Shown here piece after piece: positions 38,701-48,785 of a stretch of DNA of 64,000 nucleotides. Under the pieces are notes generated by a model that saw nothing but the letters and a program-made list of their open reading frames with translations, was not told the origin of the DNA and did not search any database. The translations under genes and the position numbers were made by a program. Each line of letters starts with the position of its first letter. The first letter of the stretch is position 1. This stretch comes from Temnothorax longispinosus (taxonomy: Eukaryota; Arthropoda; Insecta; Hymenoptera; Formicidae): contig NC_092364.1 in assembly GCF_030848805.1 (NCBI RefSeq), positions 19,201,447-19,265,446 on the forward strand. The letters run 5' to 3'.

Positions 38701-41700
38701 CATATTCGGCGCTACAAGAGATGCACGCTACCCGAATGCATCTTCCCGCGAACGACCACCGGCACTTACGCGGTTTTCCCGTGTTATACGAGATAGCGTG
38801 ATGATGGAGAAAAAAAGGATCTACGCGGGGGAGAGCGATACCTCGCGCGTTCATCGACTACATCGATAAATCCTGACGGTAATGAGTGGGCTTATCTCAA
38901 AGACACTTATCAGCTGGCACTCCTGCCCAAGTGAATTTGCCTAATTAAAGGAACAAGATGTAAACGATTTTATTTCCATCACTGTTCGTGCTATCTGCGT
39001 ATCTGCCGACCACTTGGAACGAATAAATGGTTTCCTCCGTATCTATCATTCTTCCTCTCTCTCTTTCTCTTCTCACAGAAAACCGAGCAACGCACTTAAA
39101 CTACCACGGCCAGATGCACCTGTCAAGTGCTCTATGCCGTTGGTTTGATTAATGACAGAAATATTTCTTGAATAAACAACGGAGCACGCTTAAGCTTGAA
39201 CAGATTGATATTTAGATATACTTAGAAGCAGCAACAATTTAGATTTAAAAGATAATCAGGCAATTGTATAGCAAAGAGATAACTCGTAGTTAACCTTCGT
39301 TGATCTTATGTTAACATTTCGAATCTAAACTACTGCGAAGAAAAATCTTCGTAGTCTTCGTATCTTCTGTAAACGTATTCTCTATAATGAATATATAAAA
39401 GCGGTCTTCTTTCTTTTTAAGTTTTTTTTAAATGGTAATATCAACATTAACGTTTGAATTATGACAGAGATCTTATTTCATTTACTGCCAAATAGTTTAC
39501 TTCAAAAGTAAGAATTAGAAATATTGAACACAAGCTAATTAGAGGGAATAATCAAGCTCGATCAAGAGTCGACGATGCTTCGGAAGTAAGCTGCACGAAG
39601 TAAGTTTGCCTGCGGAGGTGTCTTGTCGAGATTGTCGCGGATAGAATCATGTGCAAGCTGTGCCCTCGCTTCCTCACCTCGCCTCGCCACGCCGTTGAAC
39701 CTCTTTGCATATACATTCTGTAAGATTACTTTGTGCGGTTTACACCCAACCTCCTCCCCTCCCCTTCCCCCCTCGGCCGTCCCTCAGCATAGCACGCTGC
39801 GCTTCACTTGAGCCCTCGCCTGGTTTCGTTGCCGAGAGGCAAACTACCCTCCAAGTTTCACCCAAGGTCCCTAATGTATGCGGAACTATACGGCAGAAAT
39901 TCCAAGTTCGGCATGGCCGTGTTAGGCGCCTTTATGATGAGTTTCCACCCTCTCGTTCTCTCTTTGCCGCGCTCGCGAGGGAAGGGACGAGGCTCGCTCG
40001 ACAAGACTCGCCCTTCGCATAAGAGGCAAACACGCGTGATCCTAATTAGAACGCGTCCTCGAGGTGCCGAAGTAAAAGCGAGCTTCTTGTTAGGCGTTCC
40101 GACGAAGGCGCCGTCGGCATTCGCGCGCGCATATACGCCAGCGTACAAGCGAGATGCACTATCCAAGTAAAAGGACCCCTCTCTCCTCCCTATTTCGCGA
40201 ACATTTCTACACAAACAATGTCAAAATCTTAATTTTCGCGACATGGTGATAATTCGCAAAATCCGCGGTTCAATGTTCTTATAATTGACGGAACGAATGA
40301 TTGCCAGAGATAATAGAAATTTTATACATGAAGTACTTGTTATTTTTGTAAAGAAATATTCACATACAAAATAAAAAACTGAAGCAAGAATTCTCAGAAG
40401 TAAATATGATAAATAAAATATCCCGCCACCCGTACTCGTATTTACATAGACAAGAAGTTTCACTGTTGAAAAAGCCTACAATGCTTACAAACGACCGCAT
40501 TAGTCGTGTATTACATTGATATAAATACATTATGCTTTGGTGATTAAATGGTGTCAGGAATTTTTAATACTAAAAATTAAAGTACAAAGTGTTTGTTATA
40601 CACGAACGAATTAAGATAAAATTTAATTAAAATAAAATAAATATATTTGCAAATAATTAAAAAATTCTAATTAATTGAAAGATATTATATCGACTATTCC
40701 AAATTTTTCATTCAAACTATTCTGAATGTTTCATCTTCGCACTTCTCTATTACCCTGGCTTTCCTCTGTCATGAGCTTTCATGACGAACCTGTCACGCGT
40801 TCAATGACTCGCGATCAGCCGTTCGAAGAAAATATGATGAAAAACTACGTAGAATGTGTTGACGCGGCAATTGGCCGGCAGACCGGCGCGGCGCGGCACG
40901 CGACACCGCGCTAGACGAAACGGTCATTAGCGATGCAAAGGGCGGAATCGCGCGGCTACGTTGCATGATAATTACTGTAAAGAAAGGCCGACGAGCTCTA
41001 CCCACGGGCTTCCCAGGAGATTACAGGATGTCCGGAGGCGAGAGGATTCTCCCCGCATGACCCGAAAACCCTTTCCGCGCTTACAAGCAATAAAAATTAA
41101 CGGCCGGCCCGGTCAAATCGTATATGAAAGGCGGCTCGCCAGGACCGGACTATGGTGTCTGAGTAATACATAATTATCACGGGCTATTCAATGTATACAC
41201 GCGGCAATAAACAGTTTCCTTTTGTAACGAAACTGTCGTATAGGAGAGAATGTGTCGAAATCTTTCAGTGGCCGTTAACATTTTATCCAAATTTCGTAAA
41301 GCCAGAATATTACAAATAAGTTATGTACGATACGCCTCTTATGTAATAGTTCATTCTGATAATAGTAGAAAAAAAATTTTAGTGTCATCTACGGCTAAGA
41401 ACAATCGATGGAATTACAGTATTAATTATTTTTATCAACAGAATGAGTGAGATTTCCAGTTTTTCCCTTAAAGGACTAAATAAATTATGCCGCAGCCACG
41501 CGCAAGAGGCGAGCCGAGAGCACGATCCGGTCATAATCGGTCGAAGGAAGCGTGAAACGGCCGCTTCTTTTCTCCTTTGTGGAGCGTCTTAACCGGCCGG
41601 CGCCTTTAATCGTGAGATCCGATAAATATATCGAAATTATGATGGAGGATCGACCGCGTACAGGACAGGCCGGGGCGGCACATCCTGCCGGTGCTGCATC

Positions 41701-44700
41701 CAACTTTGTTGGTTGCGGCGGAAAGGAGCTTGTTCCCCGCTCTCCTCTCGAGATCTCGAGACCTCTCCTCCTCTACTTTTAATTTCCAGGCGCGGCTAAT
41801 TATGATTTACGGCAACATCGGCGCAACATCCTGATCGCTACGCGAGATACCGCCCGCAGGATATTCAAATGCGATGAATATTGCTCGCCGCGATAAACGG
41901 CACACGAACGACAAGATAAACGGAGAAAGAGAGATGGGAAATTGCGCGCGAGAGAAAAAGAGAGGGAGAGAGAAGGAGAGAAGGAGAGAACGCGAGAAAG
42001 GGAGAACCGTCGCGAGAGCGCGTGTAAAGGATACGGAGAAAGGATTCCTAGTAGCCTACCTACTCGGTATGCAAGATGGGCAGTCAGCCTTGTACATACC
42101 GCATCCTTCCTCCCGCCCTTCGAAGGATGTATAGGTATCCGCGCGCGTGGATCGTTCCGTGCCGAATCGCTCGTCCGTAGTATTTAAAGCCCCGACGGGA
42201 TAATTCAATACGGGACCCTGAACCCTTTGTGTCCCCGCATGTGTTTGGAAAACATAAGCTGCCTGGCGATGTCACAACACGATGAGCGCCATGATTCAAC
42301 CCTCGCCAAGAAACCGAGGTGTAGCAAACGTCTTTCCCCCGAGAGAGACAACACATAACAGACTCTAAAAATACACACTCTGATCTATATATAGAGTCCA
42401 ATGTCTTTCTTTCACGTGAGGGATTTTTGTGTACGCATTTTTTCCCCGAAATTTTATTTTATTATTTACAAATCAGTATTATTTGTATAAACTATAGTTT
42501 TCCAAACTCATTCTCTCTTTTCTCTCGCTTTCCTCCGAATTTTATTCTGTCCACTTACTTTCGCGACTCTATATCATTCGCAGCGCTTCACACACACACA
42601 CACACACACACACACAATTGTAAAACAAAAATATACAGCACTTACCTTATCCGTTCGTTTTCTGGCAGGAACAGTCGTTTCGTTAGGACGGGCATGAAGA
42701 TCGGTTTCGCTAGCCATTCGATTGAAACGTTGCATTCGTTCACGAACGCTGAGCTGTTCAGCCGAAGAAGGATTCGTTGTCGTGACTGCTTCATTCTCCT
42801 GGAATTTATCAGTTTCGATTCCCAGATTTAATACGGGATTTATGACAAACGCGATGAATAACAGATGACAAATCAACTCAGAACGACTACCAAAATAAGA
42901 GTCTTTAAGAGACGTAAACAAACGATAAATAGATAATGTTGATACTGGTATATTATTAATATAAAATACTAGAAACCATCTATATAATCTTAAAAAATAT
43001 ACACATGATACTACACTAATAATTGTATATCAAACAAAATCTCTTATTTAAAATTTTCTAATAATTTATAAATATATAATTATTGTATAAAAACCGTGAT
43101 TATATATATATATTATAATTTTTAATAGATATTTTATTTTTGTAACTATGTAAATTAATATGACATCGTAAATAAATTCATAGAAAATATAGTCGTTTAT
43201 CACCAGCACGATACATCGTTTCCTCGTTTCCTCGATAACCGCGCAAGTATGACGACATCGATAACAGTTGTGAGTATGCTTTCAAGGAAATATAAGTAAG
43301 ATAATCAACGAGAAGCCTACCTTTATAACGGCTTCCGAAGTGCTGTTCCGGTTTCTGTCGACGTTTTCCTTGTTCTCCACCTTGAGCTTGTCCTGACTTT
43401 TGCGACGCGGTGGAACAGGTGGCGATGACACCGACGCCACCCCGACGGACTCCGAGTCGTCATTTTTTTCGCGCATAGATATCGGCGACGCACTCTCTTC
43501 GAGACTCGCGTGAGAACTGCTCGAGGACGGGCTGAGGGGCGCGGGGGGTGGCGGCCGGTAAGGTGGAGGTTCGCGTAAAGGAGAAACTGGAGTAGCTAAA
43601 TCGGGGGTGGCCACGGGAGATGCCACTTGCTTAGGGGGCGAAAGGTCTAAGAAGGGTTGCCGATATTTCTTCTTGAGGACCAAGTACTTTTCACCCTGTT
43701 AAGAAACGTTCACTTTGAGAGCACTCCGCGTGAGTGAAAAAGTGCTCGCAGACAGGAGCGACGCAAATTTTAACCCGTGTTTCGCTAACTTTATTTTCTG
43801 TCATATTAATTACCGAAGAAATATAAAAATCCCAGGAATTCAATAAAAATGTAATTTTAATTTCCACTTCTGAGTGTTTTCTCGTGAAAAATATATATAT
43901 AAACAAATAAATTTTTCTCAAATAGTCTCACATATTTAATGTACTAGTAAATGAAAAATAACAGTAAGTCTTTTTCATTAAACTTTCTATAATTCTCTAC
44001 AATCGCTTTCTTACTGCTAAAATCGTACTTTCTCCAAGTCCAAATCAATTGATCTATTGTAAATACAAAAAGTTTAATATTGTTGCGCGAAATCAGTTTT
44101 AACAGCGATTTTGCTAAGACAATGCGCAACAAAATTCTAAAAAAAAAAAAAAAAAGGTTTCTCACAGCGCTACAAATATTAATTAATCGAACATTAGAAA
44201 GAACTCTCCCTTCAGCAATACGCCTAACGGCTTTCATTTCGAGGATATAGACCGCAATAGCACGCATTCACGTGATAGCATTATGAATATTTACTAATAC
44301 CAACCGATGTGCAGGGATTTCGTGTGATTCGTCTTTTTGCAAAAAAGAATGCACAAAAAACTGGGATATTGTGGAATAAGTACAAATTATTAATATAAAT
44401 ATAAATCTAATTTATAAAAAATACATATAATAATATTTATATTTATAAATATAAATTAATAAAAATTTCAACTCACAATTTCACTGACAGAACCTAGGAT
44501 TTTGCAAAATTACTGAAATCTAGTAAGATTGTGTAATTTTTATTCATTCCACAATATCCCGGATTTTTTGTGGATTCTCTAGAAATTTAATATTTTGCAA
44601 AAAAAAAAAAATTACACACACGAAATCCTTGCGACACATGTAACACTGTAGCGCTCAATTCCAAAGTAGCTAGGAAGGATTCTTCAAGCAACGCAACGAC

Positions 44701-45200
44701 TCCGCTCCAGAGAGAATTTTTCAGCTGATCGTCTTCAGCTGATCGCGAGCGGAGCCGGCAACGTCGCGTCGGGCGCGCAACAAGTCGCTCCTGTCAGGAC
44801 GGAGAGACTCGCGGGGACGTAGAGAAAGAGAGAGAGAGGGCTCGTATTGACCTACCTCCTCGTTCTTTATGGTGGCCAGGATATTGACGTACTCCTTGAA
44901 ACGATTCCTCGCCTCGACTGTAACACAAAATCGCACGTTGCACCACGCTGAACAGCCACGACAGCGTCGACCGCTCGCTGCCTACGTGTTTACACCGCGT
45001 AAGCGAAACGCGGAGGTCACGCCTCGCGACGGGGCAGCCGCGAGCGGGACGCGGCGACGTGAATGAAACCCACCTCGCGTCTCCGGGTCCGTCAGGAACC
45101 GCTTGAAATGCTTCACCAGGTCGTGATTGCGCGCCGTGCCCCCGTTTTCCAGCAGATAGTTGCGAATCTCCTCGAGAGACAGTTCACTGGGCGTCGCCAT
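29692..45200 (-). CDS. sowah: sosondowah (SOWAH) ankyrin-domain family protein, 5' six exons, partial at the left edge
   Basis: Six exons (45074-45200, 44856-44917, 43321-43695, 42646-42798, 30067-30102, 29692-29796) join into 858 nt, 286 residues, with GT/AG at every junction. The intron after exon 1 is phase 1 and all others are phase 0. What is seen: residues 1-73 match the SOWAH N-terminal winged-helix-like domain (SLEEIRNYLLENGG, then RNRFKEYVNILATI, then GEKYLVLKKK). Residues 252-286 match the family segment just before the first ankyrin repeat (SREWLVRAAQGDYQALAKLA). The linker between them is proline/serine rich. Known of the family: SOWAH proteins carry this N-terminal domain and C-terminal ankyrin repeats; the molecular role is poorly known and no enzyme activity is expected. 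The ankyrin exons ('TALHWAAKHG' type) are not in this window, so the gene runs past position 1. Identification is from recalled family motifs, not a search. Confidence 0.9.
29797..30066 (-). other. sowah: sowah intron 5
   Basis: A 270-bp intron between the microexon and exon 6, GTAAGT...CCGAAG. Nothing else is seen in it. Confidence 0.8.
30067..30102 (-). CDS. sowah: sowah exon 5, 36-nt acidic/serine microexon
   Basis: The acceptor is a good pyrimidine tract ending CTCCACAG and the donor is TCG|GTAAGT. The exon encodes only GADEDDSASVAS (residues 240-251). It is 36 nt and phase 0 on both sides, so skipping it keeps the frame. It lies 12.5 kb downstream of exon 4 and 270 bp upstream of exon 6. 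Acidic 'DDxSxAS' sequence immediately ahead of the ankyrin-lead segment is consistent with the family layout. The motif could be a CK2-type phosphorylation site (inference). Confidence 0.85.
30823..30841. repeat. (CG)n microsatellite
   Basis: About nine CG units flanked by ACAC and ACAGACACA, in sowah intron 4. Confidence 0.9.
42588..42616. repeat. (CA)n microsatellite, (TG)n on the sowah transcript
   Basis: About 14 CA units on the plus strand. On the minus-strand transcript this is a UG tract starting roughly 30 nt inside the intron after the exon 4 donor. Confidence 0.95.
42646..42798 (-). CDS. sowah: sowah exon 4 (SVRERMQRFNRMASE segment)
   Basis: The exon is 153 nt, 51 codons, phase 0, with acceptor AAATTCCAG and donor AAG|GTAAGT, the strongest donor of the gene. 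It encodes residues 189-239, including SVRERMQRFNRMASETDL (205-222), a charged amphipathic segment typical of insect members between the linker and the ankyrin region, and ends with the basic PARKRTDK. A (TG)n tract as read on the transcript strand begins about 30 nt into the following intron. Confidence 0.9.
42799..43320 (-). other. sowah: sowah intron 3
   Basis: This 522-bp intron between exons 3 and 4 is AT rich through 42930-43190 and has no exon-like frame. Confidence 0.8.
43321..43695 (-). CDS. sowah: sowah exon 3 (end of winged-helix domain and proline-rich linker)
   Basis: The acceptor is TTCTTAACAG at 43696-43697 and the donor is AAG|GTAGGC at 43320. The exon is 375 nt, 125 codons, phase 0 at both ends. 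Residues 64-73 (GEKYLVLKKK) finish the N-terminal domain as the usual 'G.KY(V/L)VL(R/K)K' strand. Residues 80-160 are low-complexity Pro/Ser. Visible short motifs are PPPY at 106-109 (WW-domain ligand type), PVPPRR at 156-161 (class II SH3 ligand type PxxPxR) followed by RRKS at 160-163 (basophilic kinase type), and a KEN tripeptide at 172-174 (APC/C degron type). These motif roles are inferred; many such matches are fortuitous in disordered regions. Confidence 0.93.
43696..44855 (-). other. sowah: sowah intron 2
   Basis: This 1,160-bp intron holds the MITE-like element at 44311-44632, a poly(A) run on the plus strand near 44138-44154, a GA-rich stretch next to the exon 2 donor, and AT-rich sequence. 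No exon-like frame is seen. Confidence 0.8.
44311..44632. mobile_element. MITE-like inverted-repeat element in sowah intron 2
   Basis: The ends are inverted copies: the left end reads GCAGGGATTTCGTGTG and the reverse complement of the right end reads GCAAGGATTTCGTGTG. The similarity continues inward through a TTTTTGCAAAA block to an almost identical GGGATATTGTGGAAT block (44363-44377 against 44545-44559). The interior is about 150 bp of AT-rich DNA. There is no coding capacity. No clear target-site duplication was seen, so the superfamily is unassigned. Confidence 0.6.
44856..44917 (-). CDS. sowah: sowah exon 2 (winged-helix domain second half)
   Basis: This 62-nt exon has acceptor TTGTGTTACAG and donor GAG|GTAGGT. 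Its first two bases complete a valine codon started in exon 1. It then encodes EARNRFKEYVNILATIKNEE, matching the SOWAH segment 'ARxRFKxFVNxVAxVxEE'. Intron 1 is only 156 bp. The exon is too short to be called as a gene by ORF length and is recognised by frame continuity with exons 1 and 3. Confidence 0.92.
44918..45073 (-). other. sowah: sowah intron 1
   Basis: A 156-bp intron between the two halves of the N-terminal domain, GTGGGT...TTACAG. Nothing else is seen in it. Confidence 0.85.
45074..45200 (-). CDS. sowah: sowah exon 1 (start codon, winged-helix domain first half)
   Basis: The ATG at 45200-45198 sits in a strong context (CCAAGATGGCG; A at -3, G at +4). The exon encodes MATPSELSLEEIRNYLLENG and on to ...FKRFLTDPETR, 42 codons plus one base. 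The donor is G|GTGGGT at 45073. The pattern 'helix, LLExGG.ARNxDLVKHFK' is the opening of the SOWAH N-terminal domain, in which the first helix and the 'GG.VRN' turn are conserved. No other ATG lies between the putative initiator and this one. Reading through the donor would give a different, unrelated tail, so splicing here is required to recover the family sequence in exon 2. Confidence 0.92.
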
Positions 45201-45220
45201 CTTGGACGAACTGACTCACT
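45190..45220 (-). promoter_or_regulatory. sowah: Putative sowah core promoter: TCAGT initiator plus TISU/YY1-like start element
   Basis: Read on the minus strand, TCAGT (45214-45210) matches the arthropod initiator, with the expected +1 A at 45212. The ATG at 45200 would then follow a 12-nt 5' UTR. The start region CAAGATGGCGAC matches the TISU consensus SAASATGGCGGC at all but one base and contains the YY1-type core AAGATGGC. The surrounding 45200-45300 is CpG rich. No TATA box is seen at -30. Confidence 0.5.
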
Positions 45221-45424
45221 GGAGCGCGCGGGCGGCCGTCCGTGACGCGATCCGGCCTGTTGATAACAGCGCTCGCTGTAGTTACCACCGAGAATGAGCG
45301 GACGGTGACTGATTGAATTTTTTTTCTCGATTCGCTCTTTTATGTATACATAAAAGCGTACGCACGTAAATGTCGCATAATAAGGTGTAGAATAATCATG
45401 AAATAATTATAAAGAATAATTATG

Positions 45425-45562
45425 ATTAAGTAAGAAAATTATAATATAACGTCAATAATTTTTACTTATATATATTATTTAAATATATTTATATAATTTA
45501 ATATAATATATATTTTAAGCAAAAATATTGACGTTAAGTTATTTATAATTTTTTTACTTAAC
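45425..45562. repeat. AT-rich foldback upstream of the sowah promoter
   Basis: The left arm (about 45425-45467, containing AACGTCAATAATTTTTACTT) pairs with the right arm (about 45517-45562, containing AAGCAAAAATATTGACGTTA) over some 40 bp with mismatches. The loop is AT only. It is probably a degenerate MITE. Confidence 0.55.
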
Positions 45563-45652
45563 CAGATTATTTAACCAAATTATACTTTTATAATTTATAT
45601 ATGTAAATATAAATTATTATTAAATTAAATATGCTATTTATAATTTATATAT

Positions 45653-45655
<3 letters not shown>

Positions 45656-45685
<30 letters not shown>
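45656..45685. repeat. (TA)n microsatellite in AT-rich DNA
   Basis: About 15 TA units inside an AT-rich, locally palindromic stretch (45600-45785). Confidence 0.9.
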
Positions 45686-45692
<7 letters not shown>

Positions 45693-47649
45693 TCTATAAA
45701 CTGTATATCGTTATAAATTATAATTTACATACATATATAAATTATAAAATTAATTACAAAATGTAATTATATATACAAAGTATATTGCTATTTTAGTTTT
45801 AAATTGATGTGAACATACTCTGCAAATCACGCTTGATAAGCAGCTCACAAGCTTGTCAGATATTCGCCAAAATCGTCGATACATATATAGAACGCTATAT
45901 ATGTATATTTAATAGCCGCGAAAGTATCTATCCGTGTTAATGCATTCGTTAGCGATATATTATTCACCTGCACCTGAATAAACGATTCTCAAATGCTTTT
46001 TAGCGTTATTCTGCGCGGAATATATCCAACGTTTGAACGTGCGGTGATCTCCGTTCACGTTCGACCGGATTAAATACCATATTTTAAACGCGCCGGCACA
46101 TACTAATGGAGGCGTCGCAACGTCGGAGTGCATTTAACGCTTTCCCGCCGTAAAGCTCTTTACGATCGGATAGGATCAAAACGCACGACACGCGCGCTTC
46201 ATGCGAAACCTTTTTAACAGACGTTCAGGCGAAATCGTAATCTGTCCCTGCCAACGTTGGCGCGGGGCACCGTCCGGAACACGCGCCTCTATATTTATTC
46301 AACGACCAATTAGTAACCGACGCGATAAATTCTGCCTTAATTTATGATCGACCATAATTTTCCGTGTACTTTTAAAGCTGCCCCATAAGAGAGAGTAGGG
46401 TATAAAGAAACGTGCGTATCTCGTGACTGAGACGTTCGTGTCTTTCGCCTTTTCATTTAGACGATCGTAGATACAATGGGAAAAAAAAAACAGAATTTAA
46501 GAAAGGCCTGTCGAAATATTTCATCTTAATTTGTATATCGCAACTTCGTGAATCGTAATGTACATCGAATCGCGTTACGCAAACACATTGTAGACATTAT
46601 TATGTCCCGTTATATTATGCGCATATATTAAGTGCGCGATGTGGCTGGTATAAAATTAAGGAATATGTATTCAGTTCCGGTCTCCCCCCCCGTCTCTCCG
46701 AAGGGTTAAAAACTATTACGGTGCACCTTGCGTTACACCATTGAGCTCTCGTTAGCTGTACAATCACGCGCCTGTAATAGCGGCGATTCTTATTAACAAT
46801 GCTCGTGATTAAGAAAACGACCTTACTAATCACCCTTGATGTGTAGAAATACATGTAAACCAAGAGTGGGGAGGGGGGAGGAGGCAAGAGTGCTAGAAGG
46901 GCGGGTATATTATGTATATGCCTGCGTGCGGCACGCAGAGCCCTGCACGCGTATGAGTATCCGTGGAACGGAAGCGAGGCGGTACCTTTGTAATTAAACC
47001 CCCTTTATCGGCGATATTCTAATGAAACGACGAGTAATGATCGAGCGTGGCCCGCAACAGTCGCACGAACATCCTCCTCTCTGACTTCGGCATAAACATC
47101 GTTGTTTTCGCTTCCAAACATTCCGTTCAAACTCACCTGCAAAAGATAAAGTTTCCAATTATATTATGTCATTAGATTTTAAATTAAGCAGTTTTTATAT
47201 ATCGCAAAATTCTCACGAAGAATGTTAATTATGAAGAGAATTATTCGAGAAAATGTATCGCATCCCGAGAAGAATACTAATCACAACTCAAAAAATTTCG
47301 ATTTTGACACAATTTCGGATTCGCGCGAATATAACGCGATTATAGTATATAAGTAGAAAATTTGGGAAGAGCGGGGAGCGGAGCGAGAACGCCGCCCTTT
47401 CTCAGAAAAGCCGGGCGAAATAATCCAAAATAATAACCGACCGTCTATCAAAAAGTACAGCACTCCGAAGCGTTCATTTATACGCGAGGCTTATTTTCGA
47501 TAAATAAAAAGAAGCGGTTGTGACTTGCGACTCACTTGCGTATCGTTGAACCAGAGAAGTCGTCCGCCATATGCAATTACCGAATAAGGTAGATTGCGTT
47601 GCCGCCTCCTTCGAATATGTCGCGAGTCGCGAGATGCCATTAATCGTGA

Positions 47650-47750
47650 TCGCCAATCGCTCGATACCGACGCTCCGAACACTCGTTCGCACGCGTGATT
47701 CACATTTGGCGGATAAGAAGACGCGAGAAACGCGTAACGGTCGAAATTCG
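47650..47750. repeat. Diverged inverted relative of the 218-bp repeat
   Basis: The plus-strand stretch with CCGACGCTCCGAACACTCG, then GTGATTCAC, then CGCGAGAAACGCG matches, in the same order, the reverse complement of the 48.8-49.2 kb unit (CCGACACTCCCGACACTCG, GAGATTCAC, CGCGAGAAACGCG) with an internal deletion. Confidence 0.5.
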
Positions 47751-47886
47751 TCGTCGGAGTCGCGCGCTACGCGTCACTACGCGATCGGAGCATCGGACCG
47801 AATACAGCCGTTAAAAATCGGAAGGAGAGGGGGGAGGGGAGATGCGTTCGTCAAACAATCACGCTGCGAGCGGCGCCAGCTTCATT

Positions 47887-48358
47887 GAACTCGAGCGATA
47901 TGCGAAAACGGGGAAGCTCGCAAAATTCCCGGAAAAATGAGTTATATATGTATAGAACTGGGTCGAAATAACGCTTTAATAATCTATTCAAGACGGATTA
48001 AGGGCCACTTCGATCAAGGTCCGATTAACTTAATCGTTGATTAGTCCATTGGAAATGACCAATCGCATTTGTCAATTTATTTAATGAGCAAATGCGATTG
48101 GTCATTTCCAATGGACTAATGAACACGAGCGATATGCGAAAACGGGGATGTTCGCAAAATTCCCGGAAAAATGAGTTATATATGTGTATGGAACTGGGTC
48201 GAAATAACGCTTTAATAATCTATTCAAGACGGATTAAGGGCCACTTCGACCAAGCTCTGATTAACTTAATCGTTGATTAGTCCATTGGAAATGACCAATC
48301 GCATTGGTCAATCTATTAAATGAGCAAATGCGATTGGTCATTTCCAATGGACTAATCA
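47887..48358. repeat. 234-bp tandem duplication spanning part of a palindromic MITE
   Basis: Two near-identical units in direct order, period 234 (for example GAACTCGAGCGATATGCG at 47887 and GAACACGAGCGATATGCG at 48121). Each contains the left arm and centre of the foldback element. Only the second unit continues into the complete right arm. The copies differ at few positions, so the event looks recent. Confidence 0.85.
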
Positions 48359-48396
48359 ACGATTAAGTTAATCGGAGTTTGGTCGAGTGGCCTTAA
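48234..48396. mobile_element. Palindromic TTAA-flanked MITE (foldback element)
   Basis: 163 bp beginning TTAAGGGCCACTTCGACC and ending GGTCGAGTGGCCTTAA. The two arms, about 70 bp each, are inverted copies with few mismatches around a short AT-rich centre near 48310-48325. Flanking TTAA on both sides is the target site of piggyBac-type elements, which suggests a non-autonomous piggyBac-like MITE (inference). A partial copy sits at 47998-48120. Confidence 0.65.
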
Positions 48397-48785
48397 CTCA
48401 TTTTTGCATAATGTTTTAAAACACTCCGCGTATGAATTTCGCATTACAGTCGCGCGAGAGAAGCATATCGGCGCGCTGAACTTAGCCGAATCACAAGCGT
48501 TTCGCATTTCTGCTCGTGGAACTCAGTCGCCGCGTCGAAAAACAGTCTATTTACTTATTATTTCGTAGGGAGAAATTGAACGGCTTAAAAAGCGTCGCTT
48601 GCGCGTCGTTCTACTGCCGTGTTTGTGTCGCCGAGGTTGTTTACGTTTTTTAGGCTCGGTTTTCCTGGAAGACGCGCGCCTCGCGAGACGCTCGCCCGGC
48701 TCGCCGCGGCGTGCGCCCTCCCCCACTCTTTCCACATTTTTCCTATTGGCGTAGTCGCGGTCAGTATGTATTAGTATTAGTGCGA

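Larger units (their letters stand above)
30103..42645 (-). other. sowah: sowah intron 4 (12.5 kb), no exon recognised
   Basis: Exons 4 and 5 join in phase 0 without needing another exon. The intron contains the UG tract beside the exon 4 donor, a (CG)n run near 30823-30841, AT-rich DNA at 40340-40720, GA-rich patches near 41930-42010, and a short perfect hairpin at 37296-37319 (GGTACGGT/ACCGTACC). The frame at 36688-36927 was considered as an exon and set aside because it has no in-phase acceptor or credible donor. Confidence 0.7.

Noticed and set aside
48547..48735. 62-codon Arg/Lys-rich minus frame resembling a nuclear localisation tail
   Set aside because: It has no ATG start (GTG) and no splice support. 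The basic composition follows from CpG-rich DNA.
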